From Astropecten irregularis (lineage: Eukaryota > Echinodermata > Asteroidea > Paxillosida > Astropectinidae), in NCBI GenBank assembly GCA_963971285.1, contig OZ020248.1:10664001-10728000 (forward strand): DNA of 64,000 nt, given 5' to 3'. The position numbers and the translations under genes were made by a program. The notes under the pieces are model-generated. The model was not told where the DNA came from, searched no databases, and was given only the letters and a program-made list of their open reading frames with translations. This document shows positions 1 to 10,920 of this stretch, in pieces (position 1 is the first letter of the stretch; each line of letters begins with the position of its first letter).

Positions 1-445
1 TCACATATTGCGTCGCTTGTTGGTACATGTTAGGGTAGAGCTTTGTGTGCTAAATCCTGCGCTGTACAGTAGCTGGGGCTGTATACTCCCCAGGGAGTTG
101 AGATTGTTTCAGGAATGTTAGTGGGGCCCGGTGACCAGGGATAATAATGGTAGGCGCCTGGAGCACCCTCTGGGTGGATATGTTGCGCATTATAAATGTC
201 TTCTTCATTATTATTATTAAAAAGGAAAGGGTTATTCTTCTTCGCGATGGATACAGATAAGGAAAAAGGTGATCAATCAAAGTCACGCGTTGTCGTGTTG
301 CTGGTAGCGACGTTTCGGCTGCCGGTACTGCTAGCCTTCATCAGGCAACTGAAGGAACGGATGCTGTGGTGTCCGTTATTATTATTCTTGCCGTGGTTGA
401 AAAGTGAATCATAGCATAGCACTTTGATTGCTGTTTGATTGGCAG
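1..445. other. Intron of the polycystin-like gene (nothing else seen)
   Basis: No exon, RNA gene or clear repeat is recognised here. The stretch ends in a pyrimidine-rich tract and an AG (444-445) that serves as acceptor for the first visible exon. The preceding exon should end in phase 0 with the conserved start of a membrane segment, and no such sequence was found, so it lies left of the window. Confidence 0.5.
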
Positions 446-3400
446 GTGATCGCTGTGTCTCTGTTCATCTCCTTGGTCTTCAAGACGCCTAACGCCGAGG
501 AGGAAATGGAGGACGCAGAGGAAGAGAAGGCCGACCCTAAGCTCCAGGAAGACGAAGAATGGATGCATGCCCTCTACGGTAGATAACTCCCCCCACCTCC
601 TAAGGAGGCCCATTAATTTTTCCTCCCGAGTTTGGTTTCGTTTCCAAATCAAGAGCCACACTGCCTTTTTTCAGTCGTAAACGTAGACTGCACTTCTGGT
701 AACGTGTCAAATTTACAAGAACTCTCTCGAAAACAGATTTCAGAATTAAATTTTCTCCCGTGGAAATATGGTTGATAAAGAGTCCTCTGATAGTGTACCA
801 TACAAAGGGGTAGATTGTTGAAACAAAAAATGTCTTTTGAAACTGGAGAAAATTTCGGGGCTTTTTTTGTGTGTTTTTTTTTCAAGTAGGAAATTGAATG
901 GAATGTTGCCTTTGAATACAATTCTTCAGAATCTCCTGGCTTCAGCAAGCCCTTGGTCCATGGGCCAATTTCATGATGCTGTTGAGCACAAGAAAAATGC
1001 TTAGCACAAAAATGTCTTGCCCAATAAAACAAATCACCATTTAAAATTAATTTTGATATTCATGGTCAGTGAACAACAGCTAAAGAACATTCAGAAGTGA
1101 TACACAACACATGGACATTTTGGTTGCTAATCCTGTTTTTTATTATTGGTAGTATCATACTTTGGTAGCATACCGAAATAAAATCTTCACAGATTTACCT
1201 ATAACTTACAGGGTATGAAGATGGTGATAGTAGAAACATAGGACCTACTGTTCCAATTGTTCTGCCTGAAATGGTGTATTTATCCAGAAATTAGTAAAAC
1301 AATGACCGAAAATCTTTTTGATCTTTTAAAAAATAAAAGAGAAAAGACTTAAGAAATACTGTAGCTGTTTTTCACTGTTTTCTCAAAAAGTGGGCATTGT
1401 CATCTGTAAATGTCACAGATGACTGTTACTATATCTTCCTTGATATTTTTGCCCATTAATCTGTATTTCTTTGACAAAAACCAAAGTATGATATTACCTT
1501 TAACTTTAAGACACAGATTTCATGCTTAGCAAATTTCTGTGCTAAGCATGGCCTGGAAATTGGCCCTAGGCTTGAGGCCTCGCACTTCATCTCCTTTATC
1601 CAAAAAAACTGAAAAAAAATGGGCTGTGGTTTTCTGTTGGAGCTTGATGAGGTTCATTTTGTCGTTCAACACTAGATCTGTTGACTCTGATAGCCATAAC
1701 CCAAAAGCTTCTGTGTTTTTTTTAAGCTGTTAACTTCAAACTTGATGCATGAGGTACACCCAAAGTTGAGGTCCGTTGAAGGACCTGGGACCGATTTCAT
1801 AAAGCTCTGCGACGCGTCGCAACTCGATTTGCGACGTGTCCTAGCTGCAGCGCGTCGCATCTATGCGGTGAGCCCATAGAGAAAGGATGCGTCTTAACTC
1901 TGCAGCGCGTCGTAAGTTTTATGAGATCAGCCCCTGTTTCCGTTCTCTTCCCCTTATTCCTATCTTCTCCCTCGCCCTCCAGGAGGCAGCAAAGTCCCGG
2001 CCACTGCCAGTGGACCACTGGAGCCCCACGTGATCGAGAAGCAGCGGACCAAACGGGTCAAGGAGCTGAAGATGTACAGCATCCTCCGGGAGATCCTCTT
2101 CAGCGTCATCTTCGTCTGGATCCTGTCCATCTTCAGCTATGGCAACCAAGACCCTTACGCCTTCTGGACCAAGGATGCCCACGTCAAGCTGCTGGTCGCA
2201 GGGGATGGCAACCACACCTTCTTGAAGGTGAGGGGCTTAGCTGAGTGGAGTTTTTTTAATAGCACGCGGAAGCACATAGGGCAGTCGTGACCTCTTGTCA
2301 TCAGCTAGTCTTGTTGCTTCTTGTTTCTATATGTCTCAGTTATTCTAAGGTGACCAGATGTCCCCGATTTGACAGTACCGTCCCCAATGAAAAATTGTCC
2401 TCGAAAATGTCCCCAATTCGACGAAATGCCCCCAAAAATTCTAATTGTCCTAAATAAAAAAAAATGAACACATGCTGTGCTGAAGAAGATCCATTCTTCA
2501 GAGAAGTATGCGAAGACAACCTATCTCGATTTACTGCAAAATATGACAATTGTATTTTCCCACACCCACTTTCTGTAGGCAAACAGCATTCCCAAGTTCT
2601 GGCAGTGGGTGAACACTGGTCTGGTTCCTGGCATGTATGCCGGGCCGTATTACAATGGTGACGAGCCTAGCCAAGATGAGCAAAGATTCCTGGGAGATCG
2701 CTACTCCAAGATCTTGGGCACGGCCAAGTTCCGTCAGTTGCGAGTCCCAAAAGGTAAAAAAAAATATTTGAAATTTCCATTCTTTCGGGTTTTTTTTGTC
2801 CGAGTTGGTTTTGTGCATGCGGGCGGGTGGGGACACCTCAGTAATGGCAGATGGTATGTCACACCGCTCTATCAGGGTAGCTCAGTTTGTGAGAGCACCG
2901 GTATGGTATTCGGAGGGTCGCTGGTCCGAATCCTGCTCTTGCCAATTTGTCTTCGGTAAGTTTTCAATTATTTGATTTTGTCGTTATCAGGGAAGTGCGA
3001 TGTGAATTGGGCGTTCAAGCATATCGTATCTGAATGTAACATCGGGTATTCAACCACTACCCAGGATGAGGCATCTTACAGTAGAGGTTGGACTCCTTAT
3101 GACCCAAGCGCTCCGCCTACCCCTCAGTATAACTTCACCAGCTACAGGGAGCTGGATAGCTACCCCGTGTGGGGTCGCCACAGCATGTATCTGGGCGGTG
3201 GGTACGTGTACGACATCGACACCACCAGCTTGCAGAGTGTGGAGGCTACCATGGCTAAGATGTACGAAGAGGCTTGGATCGACCGCTACACCAGAGTCCT
3301 GTTCATAGAGTTCTCCGTCTACAACGCCCAGACCAACCTCTTCAGCTTCATCAATCTGATGGTCGAGATTCTGCCGACGGGCGGGTGCTATCCTCACTAC

Positions 3401-4411
3401 CGGGTGGACGTCATGAGGCTTCTGACGTACCACGAGGGAATCGGGCTGATCAGGGTCATCTGTGAGGCCACATTCTTCGTCTTTGTCATCTGCTTGACGA
3501 TCAAGGAGTTGCTGCTGATCCGCAAAGAGGGCAAGAAGTACTTCAAGGTCTTCTGGAACCTGAACGAGCTGGCCATCATCATCCTGTCCATTGCCACCAT
3601 GGTAGTGTACTTCTTTCGGCTGTTTGTCACCAACTCCATGCTCAACCTCTTCGCCGACAAGGACAGCACCAAGCCCATCAACCTGCAGTTTGTGGCCTAC
3701 TGGAACGAGCTGATGGGCTACATGCTGGGGTGTTTGGTATTCCTGAGCACCCTCAAGTTTCTGAAGCTTCTCCGCTTCAACCGGCGCATCGGCCTGCTGT
3801 CCAGCACGATCCGCGGCTGCTCCAGCGAGCTCTTCAACTTCACCTTCATGTTCTCCTTCGTCTTTGTGGCCTTTGCCTCGGCCTTCTACCTCATCTTCTG
3901 CAACCGTCTCATCAACTACTCGGACATGCTCTTCACCATCGAGACCATGATCACCGCCGTCCTGGGCAAGTTCAAGTTTGGGGAGCTGCTGGTCACCGAG
4001 AGCATCCTGGGTCCCCTCTTCTTCTTCGGCTTCACCGGATACGTCTGCTTCGTCATGATCAACATGTTCCTGACCATCATCATCGAGGCCTTCAAGACGG
4101 TCAAGACGGACATCAACAAGCAGTCCAATGAGTACGAGATGGTGGACTTCATCTTGAACCGCTTCAAGTCTGCCACAGGGCTCAAGCGCAAGAAGGTCCA
4201 GGACGATGAGGACCTGCCCAACCTGGACATGGATGAGTACGAAGCCAACGTCGCCAAGTCCCTCCCGGACAAAGTCGACCAGCTCATGGAGAAGATCGCC
4301 CTCAACTACTTCGACAAAGGAACCTTCAACGACTTCATCAAGGAGATTGACGCCCAGAAGAAGAAGAAGGACGACTCCAAGAAGAGCGGCCGCAAAATCT
4401 TCATCAGTTGA
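446..4411 (+). CDS. Polycystin-1-like (PKD1L2/REJ-type) protein, last four exons
   Basis: Exons are 446-578, 1983-2227, 2579-2753 and 2991-4411 (stop TGA). All junctions are GT-AG and the phases join without a break, giving about 656 residues. Seen in order: a membrane segment (VIAVSLFISLVF), an acidic linker, a second membrane segment (REILFSVIFVWILSIF), an extracellular polycystin/TOP domain (FWQWVNTGLVPGMYAG and the last exon's Cys-containing part), then about six more hydrophobic segments. These include a pore-like stretch (MLFTIETMITAVLGKF) followed by the last helix (GYVCFVMINMFLTIIIEAF). The tail is lysine-rich (DAQKKKKDDSKKSG). The membrane segment upstream of the polycystin domain's own first helix argues for the 11-TM polycystin-1 family rather than six-TM PKD2. 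Family role is a ciliary or sperm/egg membrane channel-receptor subunit; the exact paralogue cannot be fixed without the REJ, GAIN and PLAT parts. Coding exons are GC-rich against AT-rich introns. Confidence 0.9.
962..1566. repeat. GGGCCAATTTCAT foldback MITE, split by a later insertion
   Basis: The left end (gggccaatttcatgatgctg, then gcttagcacaaaa) and the right end (gtgctaagcatgg, then gaaattggccct) are inverted copies of each other. The interior matches the copy at 47755-48335 in the opposite orientation (the catggtcagtgaacaacagc side). A TTAA-family element at 1147-1503 interrupts it. It lies in an intron of the polycystin-like gene. Confidence 0.75.
1147..1503. mobile_element. TTAA-family MITE, copy 1
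   Basis: Starts near GGTAGTATCATACTTTGGTA and ends ACCAAAGTATGATATTACC plus TTAA. Interior blocks are shared with the other copies: cttcacagatttacctataa, gtatttatccagaaattag, and gcccattaatctgtatttctttgac. No ORF. It is nested in the 962-1566 element. Confidence 0.8.
1787..1934. repeat. GGGRCCGATTTCATAAAGCT foldback MITE, 148 bp
   Basis: The ends are inverted repeats (gggaccgatttcataaagct and the complement of agttttatgagatcagcccc), with a gcgacgcgtcgc-rich palindromic interior. It has the same length and a closely similar sequence to the copy at 4514-4661. It sits in the intron just before the second exon. Confidence 0.8.
2836..2990 (+). repeat. tRNA-derived SINE head in a short intron
   Basis: Box-A-like (tagctcagttt) and box-B-like (ggtccgaatcc) RNA polymerase III promoter motifs are correctly ordered and spaced at about 2877-2935, within a 237-bp intron. 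The anticodon arm and acceptor stem do not fold into a good tRNA, so it is read as a tRNA-derived SINE fragment rather than a tRNA gene. Confidence 0.5.
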
Positions 4412-4513
4412 ACTGCTCCTGTTCCACAGTGTGCACTTTCATCCGGATCGGTCTTTAAAGGTTAAAAGTCAAAGGACAACTCTATTTAGCTGTTGTATTT
4501 TATTATCAGTGCA

Positions 4514-4661
4514 GGGGCCGATTTCATAAAGCTCTGCGACACGTCGCAACTCGATTTGCGACACGTCCTAGCTGCGACGCCTTGCATAGATGCGGTGAGT
4601 CCATAGAGAAAGGGTGCGTCTTAACTCTGCGTCGCGTCGCAAGTTTTATGAAAACGGCCCC
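4514..4661. repeat. GGGGCCGATTTCATAAAGCT foldback MITE, 148 bp
   Basis: Begins ggggccgatttcataaagct and ends agttttatgaaaacggcccc, with a CG-rich palindromic centre. It is the sister copy of 1787-1934 and starts about 100 bp past the polycystin-like stop codon, so it may lie in the 3' UTR. Confidence 0.8.
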
Positions 4662-4989
4662 AGATCAGAGGCCCCTCCTAAAAAAAATCATTGTAAAATC
4701 TGTCATAAAGGGCGTGTACAATGCTGGTAAAGGTCGCAGAACACCACACAAACTTAGTCTAAACTAGCATATACATGAAATGATAAGCCTGCGGAAATTT
4801 GAGCTCAATCGGACATCTGAGTCTTGAGAAAATAGCGAAAACCCGACTCAATATTTCTTATAAAAAATAACGAAAGGTTTATGATCTTTCTAAAATCAAA
4901 ACTGTTTTTGGTCTTTGTTTTACTTATTTCTGGATAAATACACCATTTCAGGCGGAAATATTTTAACGGTATGTTTCTACTACCACCAT

Positions 4990-6797
4990 TAGGCTTGGGC
5001 GGTTCCGGCGGTTCCGAGTGGAATCGCGATTCCAAAATGGGAACCGGAACCGCGAGTCCAATTTTGAGTGGAACCGGGTACCCACCTCTCCGCGATTCCA
5101 ACACCCAACGCCCGGTTCCGAGATAATGACGCCCGATTCCAAGGCCCGAGTCATTACGCGATTCCAAAGTGAAGCCCGATTCCGAGCGCTAGCGAGTGAA
5201 ACCCAATTCCTTACACACACAAGGCGCTTGCATGTGCAGTCACCCCACAGTGCATAGGCAATGCACGCTGCACACAGCTACCTTGCGCACGTGTTTATCC
5301 TGTCTGAGAGCGTGATTTCCGAGAATATTGTGGCCCCATAACATGGATAGTTTTAAGACAACCACTTCTCATTGTCTGCACGTACATCTACACAGACCAC
5401 AACCATGACAACAGGGAGCGCCTTAAGTAAACATAATAATTTCGCGGGGCCCCTGACCATGGATAATTTTATAACCAAAGATCAGAAAAAAGAAGGCTCT
5501 CCAACATGCACGTGGTGCATGCCGTGCGGACTGACCGCATGCTCGGTCTTCATGTATTCATTGTGCCAGGCGTTTTTCTAGAATGTCATAATTTTTACAA
5601 GGTCAAAGTTCGTACTATTTCAGAATGTTTTTATTTGAATGGAATATTTCGGAATGTTTTCTTTCCTCCATGTTTAAATATTGTTACCGGTTCGGCGGTT
5701 CCATGAATATTTTACGATTAGCATCAGTATTTTAACAATTTAATTATAAATAAGTGTTTGTCCACTATCCATATTAATACATGTATTATCATATAGAAAG
5801 GTTATATTTGTATAGTGACATCGTAAGTCTTTTTCCCCAATAAAAAAAATCCCCCACCAACTCCCTTCCAACGACCCATGCTGAACACGCACCCAGTTAT
5901 AGTTTATCACAAGTCCGCTGTGCTAGCACGCTACACCTGTAATTTGCTCTGGAGCCGGCTCCAACGATTCCGATATGAGGCCCGATTCCAGCGAGTCCCA
6001 TACGAGGCCCGATTCCAGTGAGTCCCAAATGAGGCCCGAGTCCAGCGGTTCCAAAATGAAGCCCGAGTCCAGCGGTTCCAAAATGACGCCCGAGTCCAAG
6101 GCGATTCCCATGCGGGGAGCCTGGGTCCACTGTCATGTCTCGCACACTGTACCATGTGCCTGGGTCTGCTAAGCATTGCATGCATTGCGTACTGAAGTTA
6201 TCCATGGTGCGTGGCCACAATATTTTTGGCACTTGTCCAGCCAGGTCGATCGTCATTGCTCTGTACATGTACACGGGTACATTACGCAATACGCACCGAC
6301 GTTATTCATGTTGCGGGGCCACAGGTTTTGGCACTTGTCCAGACTTGCCAAAGTCTTGTAAACACGTGGTCGACTATTCCATTAGTGAGCATTGGGCGGC
6401 GTGTTTCAGATTAATTCGTCTAGAGGTCATTATTAAATGAAAACACTATGGAAGATACCTAAAACTACTTCTTGAAAGACCAATTATATCATTAATCATA
6501 ATATCCCTGCAAGAATGAATCAACCACTGAATAGTTTTGCCATGACAAAACTAGTATTTTTTTTTAATATACCCATTGCAAATAATCTTAAGACCCATTG
6601 GACAGTTGAATCAAAGGTTGAAACCACACGCTGTATGGCGAAAGACGTAATTCTTATGTTTTTCTTTATTTGTTTAATGTTTTATATTGAATCTTATGTT
6701 TTTCTTTGAGTCTTTGGACCCGCGGTTCTATCTTGGAATCGCGATTCCAGATTGGAACCGGAACCGGCTCCGAAAATTGTGGAACCGCCCAAGCCTA
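4990..6797. mobile_element. Non-autonomous hAT-like element, 1808 bp
   Basis: Perfect 17-bp terminal inverted repeats (TAGGCTTGGGCGGTTCC / GGAACCGCCCAAGCCTA) are flanked by a perfect 8-bp duplication, ACCACCAT, at 4982-4989 and 6798-6805. An 8-bp duplication with TAGG-type ends is characteristic of the hAT superfamily. The interior has no long ORF. It carries GATTCC-rich repeats near both ends, a minisatellite at about 5942-6115, and degenerate copies of a roughly 100-bp unit (gttatccatggtgcgtggcc-like) around 5247, 6176 and 6283. Confidence 0.85.
5942..6115 (+). repeat. About 27-bp minisatellite inside the hAT-like element
   Basis: Five to six imperfect tandem units of the form atgaggcccgattccagcgag occur back to back. 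The unit is built on the GATTCC word that also dominates 5000-5190 and 6720-6785. Confidence 0.8.
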
Positions 6798-7125
6798 ACC
6801 ACCATCTTCATACCCTGAAAGTCATATGTTAATCTGTGAACCTTTTTTTGGCTTGTTACCAATGTTGTACATGCCCTTTAAAGATGTTAGCCTATTAAAA
6901 ATGTATAAGACAATAATAATATAATATATCAGTGAACAAAATATGTGTAGGTAAGCATGTCGATAAATGAACGTTGTAATGTAATAAAGAGTGACTGTAT
7001 GGTATTTTGTGAACCCTTGAGATTAAAAGTAGTACATGTACATGATTTGAGCCGTCTCTCCATAATCATTGAGAAATCAATAGGTATAATTAGTTACTGT
7101 AGCCTGCCTAGCAGAAAATTATAAA

Positions 7126-7445
7126 TTAAAGGTAGTATCACACTTTGGTTTTTGTCAAAGAAGTACAGATTCAGTGGCAAAAAAAATTGAAGGAAGATAC
7201 AATCACTATCATCTGTGAAAATTCCAGTCCCATACGGTGCCCACTTTTTGAGAAAATCGTGAAAATCTGTTAAAAGATCAAAAAGATTTTCGGTCGTTGT
7301 TTTACTAATTTCTGGATAAATACACCATTTCAGACGGTAGGTTTCTACCAGCACCATCTTCATACCCTGTAACTGTAAGTTATACGTCAGAAATCTGTGA
7401 ACATTTCTGTTTTGGTGTCATACCAAAGTAAGATACTACCTTTAA
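7126..7445. mobile_element. TTAA-family MITE, 320 bp
   Basis: TTAA at 7126-7129 is followed by AGGTAGTATCACACTTTGGT. It ends ACCAAAGTAAGATACTACCT then TTAA at 7442-7445. The interior has cggtgcccactttttgagaa, tttctggataaatacacc and ccagcaccatcttcatacc. No ORF. Confidence 0.85.
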
Positions 7446-7533
7446 GATTGATCTTAGTATTTGGTGAAATTGACCACTGGAGTGATCATAGAGTGCCGTT
7501 AAAGGCAGCATACATTATTATTCGAATGAGTTA

Positions 7534-7800
7534 CAGTGCCTTGATATATAATATTACCGAGTTCAAGTTTATTATCGTGTAATTATGTAAGTAAGTAAAT
7601 ATTTATTGAGGTATATAGTCAAGTGCCTTGATGTATAATATTACCAAGTTCAAGGTCATTCTCGTGTAGTTATGTACGTAATTAATTAAGTAAGTATTTG
7701 TATGGAGGAATAATGAGCCAAGTGCCTTGATGTGTAACATTCCTGAGTTTAAGCTCATTCGTGTAATTATGTAAGTATATATAAATCAAATATTTATAGA
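7534..7800 (+). repeat. Three imperfect tandem repeats, about 90-100 bp each
   Basis: Units begin at about 7534, 7622 and 7721 with agtgccttgatrtrtaa, then a sttcaag-like block, a cgtgtaattatgtaagta-like block and an AT-rich tail. Nothing coding. Confidence 0.7.
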
Positions 7801-7941
7801 ATAAAAAAAGAGTATTTAACAAAATATGAAATGAACATGTTTAGCCTAGAGCCTACATATTCGAAAACTTCTCCACACTTTGTTCTGTACATTAGAATGA
7901 TTGGAACAGAGTTTTGCTTGTTGAAAAAATAGACTGTATTC

Positions 7942-8180
7942 CAGGGGCGGTTCCGCGGGCGCCACCCCCCCCCCCCCAAAAAAAAAAATGAAAACCTGGA
8001 AAAATCGGATCGTTTCAGAGTTACGAGCTCATTACTTGAAAAACGCGCTCTGTAGGCCGTAAGTTGCTTTTTGACTCTTGAAAAAGAAATAGCAGAAGTG
8101 ATTGTTGGAAGATGACGTCACGTGCGAAGTGTCTACCCCCCCCCCCCCCCTCCTAAAAAAAATGCTCTAGAACCGCGTTT
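7942..8180. repeat. Homopolymer-rich repeat related to the GGCGCGGTTCTAGA family
   Basis: Starts ggggcggttccgcgggcgcc with (C)n(A)n at about 7963-7990. A second (C)n tract lies at about 8137-8152, and it ends tctagaaccgcg. It resembles the elements at 37494-37840 and 47813-48133 but its ends are less clear. Confidence 0.5.
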
Positions 8181-9277
8181 GCTGTATTCAAAGCTTAATA
8201 ATATCGTTAATATTAACTCACCTCATATGCTGAAACTTCAAGTTCGGGGAGAATTGTTTTCTTGAAATACGAGTATTTGAATCGATGTTTACAGTGATTT
8301 ATTGTTAAATAAAATATAATTATATAGAATTATTGGCTAGCTTGAGAGCAATAAAATATGTAACCAAAATTGTTTCAGTTTAATATTTTACTATACGGGG
8401 AGTGTATTTTTGTGTATGTGTGTGACCGAGACTTCATTTTCACATCGATTAACTGTTCATTTCTGTATGTCTCGAAACGCAATTGCCGTTCTTTGCTTGG
8501 AAAACGCACAAAAAGGGATAATTCAGTAAATGATTTGCTGATAAGGTGACTGACAGTGACACTGCTTAAAAATGGAGTTTGTTCGGGGGGGGGGGCACGT
8601 CGTCTGATTCTTGTATATGTAATAGTGTTTGCTGCTGCTGTTGCTGCTGCTGTAGCGTTGGTGTTGTTGGTGTCCAAGTTGTTGGCTGCGCTGTTAGTGT
8701 CACTGCAAAAGGCGATACCGAGCTGGGAACCGTTCCCGTCGGCTTGCTGGAAGCTTCAATCCCTCCTTGTTTTGCCGCCGACCAAGTTGCCGTTAATCGC
8801 TAAGAGGCATAGGCCTACCTGGGTTAAAGACAGCCAGAGCAACATTTGCCTGTATGCTTGGAAACCGAGGCTTAAAATGTATACATAAAGGACACATCGG
8901 ACGAGGAAAATTTCGTGGGCGGCTCCATCCGTTTTCAGAAATGGACAAAATTGTGCCAAATTTGCGAAAACAGAATGGAAAAGAACGGACGTGGGAAGTA
9001 TGTAGCGGGGATGTTCGTCGGAAGCCTAGCAGATGAAAGCGGACCGGATGGAAGTGGATGACAGCTCCGAATACTTTATATACGAGATGCATACGCTTAC
9101 ATCCTTTCCAGTAGCCTACCGTGCTACTAACGATGTATAGACGTTCCATGTACCTTATCCCTCTCTCTTTCCGTTTTCAGCTCCCCTGGATGCGAGTTTG
9201 CGAGGATGCCCAGAGGATGCAGAGAGGATACATGCACGATACGAAATTTTGCTCGTCCGCTGTGTCCTTTATGCAAA
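8181..9277. other. Unassigned host sequence left of the nested insertion
   Basis: No gene is recognised. It contains a G tract (about 8585-8595), a GCT/GTT trinucleotide run (about 8629-8690) and short ORFs without domain signatures. CAAA at 9274-9277 is the left copy of the retrotransposon target duplication. Confidence 0.4.
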
Positions 9278-10413
9278 TGTAGTGATTTCACCAGTGCTGC
9301 GGTTTCACAGCATACGAGATGGGGCTCATCACAAAGTTAATTGGGATCAGTGAAGTCAATCATCAGTAATTAGGAGACACAGAGACAGATGAAGTTGAAT
9401 TTCAGTTAATCAATAGAAGAATTTATTCAGTCAATCAGTGTGTTCATTTGAAGATTGGAGAAATCAAGGAATCAATCACAGTTCAATAATTTTAGCAGCC
9501 AACCGGAAGAAGAAGAATGAAGCTCTCCTCCAACCCCCAAATAAAATGATGTCAAGATCAAGATTTAAGACAAGATCTCAAACAAGATGAAAACAAGAAC
9601 AAGATCAAGATAAGATCCCTGGGGTAGTAAGTGTCTGCAGGTAAAACGAGACAAAACAGAACGGCAACTAAAAATGTGTACAGCGGTCAGTGATACAGTG
9701 TGTGCAGTGTATACATAGGCGGTCAAAGGTCAGGTTCACTGTGTACATTTAATACACTACACGCAGCATTACATGCATGCAATACAATGGCTGCATAGAA
9801 ACAGTACATACACAGTGTACTGTAGTGTACGTGAATGGTCACACACACATAAATATGCCTAACAACGGCCATAAACAAACAAAATGTCATCGCCTAAAAC
9901 ATGCCAAATCACACTTTCTTCATCAATTTACAACAAAAGGGCACTCACCACACGTTCTGGAAGGTGTTGCCTACATAACCACAGAGGCTTCACGGCCTAT
10001 CCATGCTCAAAGAGCATGCACAAAGATGCAAAATAATGCACCAAAAGTTGCAAGTTTGACAACTCCACAGAAAGTGAGTGGTTTCGCGCCTGTACGCTGA
10101 CACATCACCCGAAGGCGAACAAACATATTACTGCGCCGTCATTAAAATAAGACAATTATTTACCCCAAGATAAATATTAAGTTACTTAATACAAAGGATG
10201 TTGTATAATAGCTTTGTATTAATATGTAATAGTACAATTATAGAATGATGAGTTTAATAAAAGAGAAATTATCCCGGAGCCCTATTTTCTATGCGGGACT
10301 TATTCTAAGTTACTGTGTGACAAGTCATTTCCTCGAACCGGAAACACTAATTTGCATATTATAATGAGGATAACATAAGATATATGGGGGCGGGCAAAGC
10401 GCAGATCCCCACA
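9278..10413 (-). repeat. 3' LTR of the retrotransposon, 1136 bp
   Basis: On the plus strand it runs from TGTAGTGATTTCACCAGTGC to GCGCAGATCCCCACA. It matches the split right LTR base for base as far as checked. A 107-codon ORF at 9777-10100 recurs in the other LTR at 28350-28673 simply because the LTR is duplicated; it is not taken as a gene. Confidence 0.93.
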
Positions 10414-10920
10414 AATTCCCTACTTTAAAACCACGCGACCCGAGTGGTCTTAACGACATGTTATCCGATTTCACAAATTAAAATTCACATTAGAGTATTT
10501 GAATCAGGGCTGCGGCAATAATTGTTACAGATTTGAAAACATTCAACCCCGCACTCAAATAAGGCTTTCAAAGTCAACAATAACATTTCTTTTAACAACA
10601 TTAACAATACATGTAGAATACATGGATCTACACATAACACAACTTGCATTAGTGACCATTGATGTGGGTAATACCCTGTCTCTATTTACACATGTAAATA
10701 AAGCAAACATCACTAATCACATCACAACATGAGCATATAAACACATGTTACATGTTACATGTAACTTTTCACATGTCCAAGTGAAACAAACAGGTTTCAG
10801 ATTTTATGCAAAATCAAAATACATGCTCTAAGCTTGCAATTTCAAATATCCATACAATAAAGCATCGATTTACACAAAGTACAATTAAAAGCTGATATAG
10901 AAGGTTCTGTCTTTACACAA
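10414..10920 (-). other. Untranslated 3' part of the retrotransposon
   Basis: AT-rich sequence lies between the third ORF and the 3' LTR. Read on the minus strand, a purine-rich stretch (about 10414-10430) abuts the LTR and could be the polypurine tract, but it is not a clean one. No further ORF is supported. Confidence 0.5.

Larger units (their letters stand above)
4706..6882. mobile_element. TTAA-family MITE (AAAGGGC variant), split by a hAT-like element
   Basis: The left part at 4706-4989 reads aaagggcgtgtacaatgctg, then family blocks (ctgagtcttgagaaaatagcg, gataaatacaccatttcagg, gtatgtttctactaccacc). The right part at 6798-6882 resumes with accaccatcttcataccctg and ends accaatgttgtacatgccc plus TTTAA. 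The two halves join exactly once the 4990-6797 element and one copy of its 8-bp duplication are removed. Confidence 0.8.

Noticed and set aside
196-414. 72-codon ORF as an upstream polycystin exon
   Set aside because: No match to the expected membrane-segment sequence and no usable donor in frame.
2877-2945. Functional tRNA gene
   Set aside because: A- and B-box words are present but anticodon and acceptor stems do not pair; better read as a SINE fragment.
9777-10100. 107-codon ORF, repeated at 28350-28673
   Set aside because: It is present twice because it lies in the duplicated LTR; no domain or codon signature.
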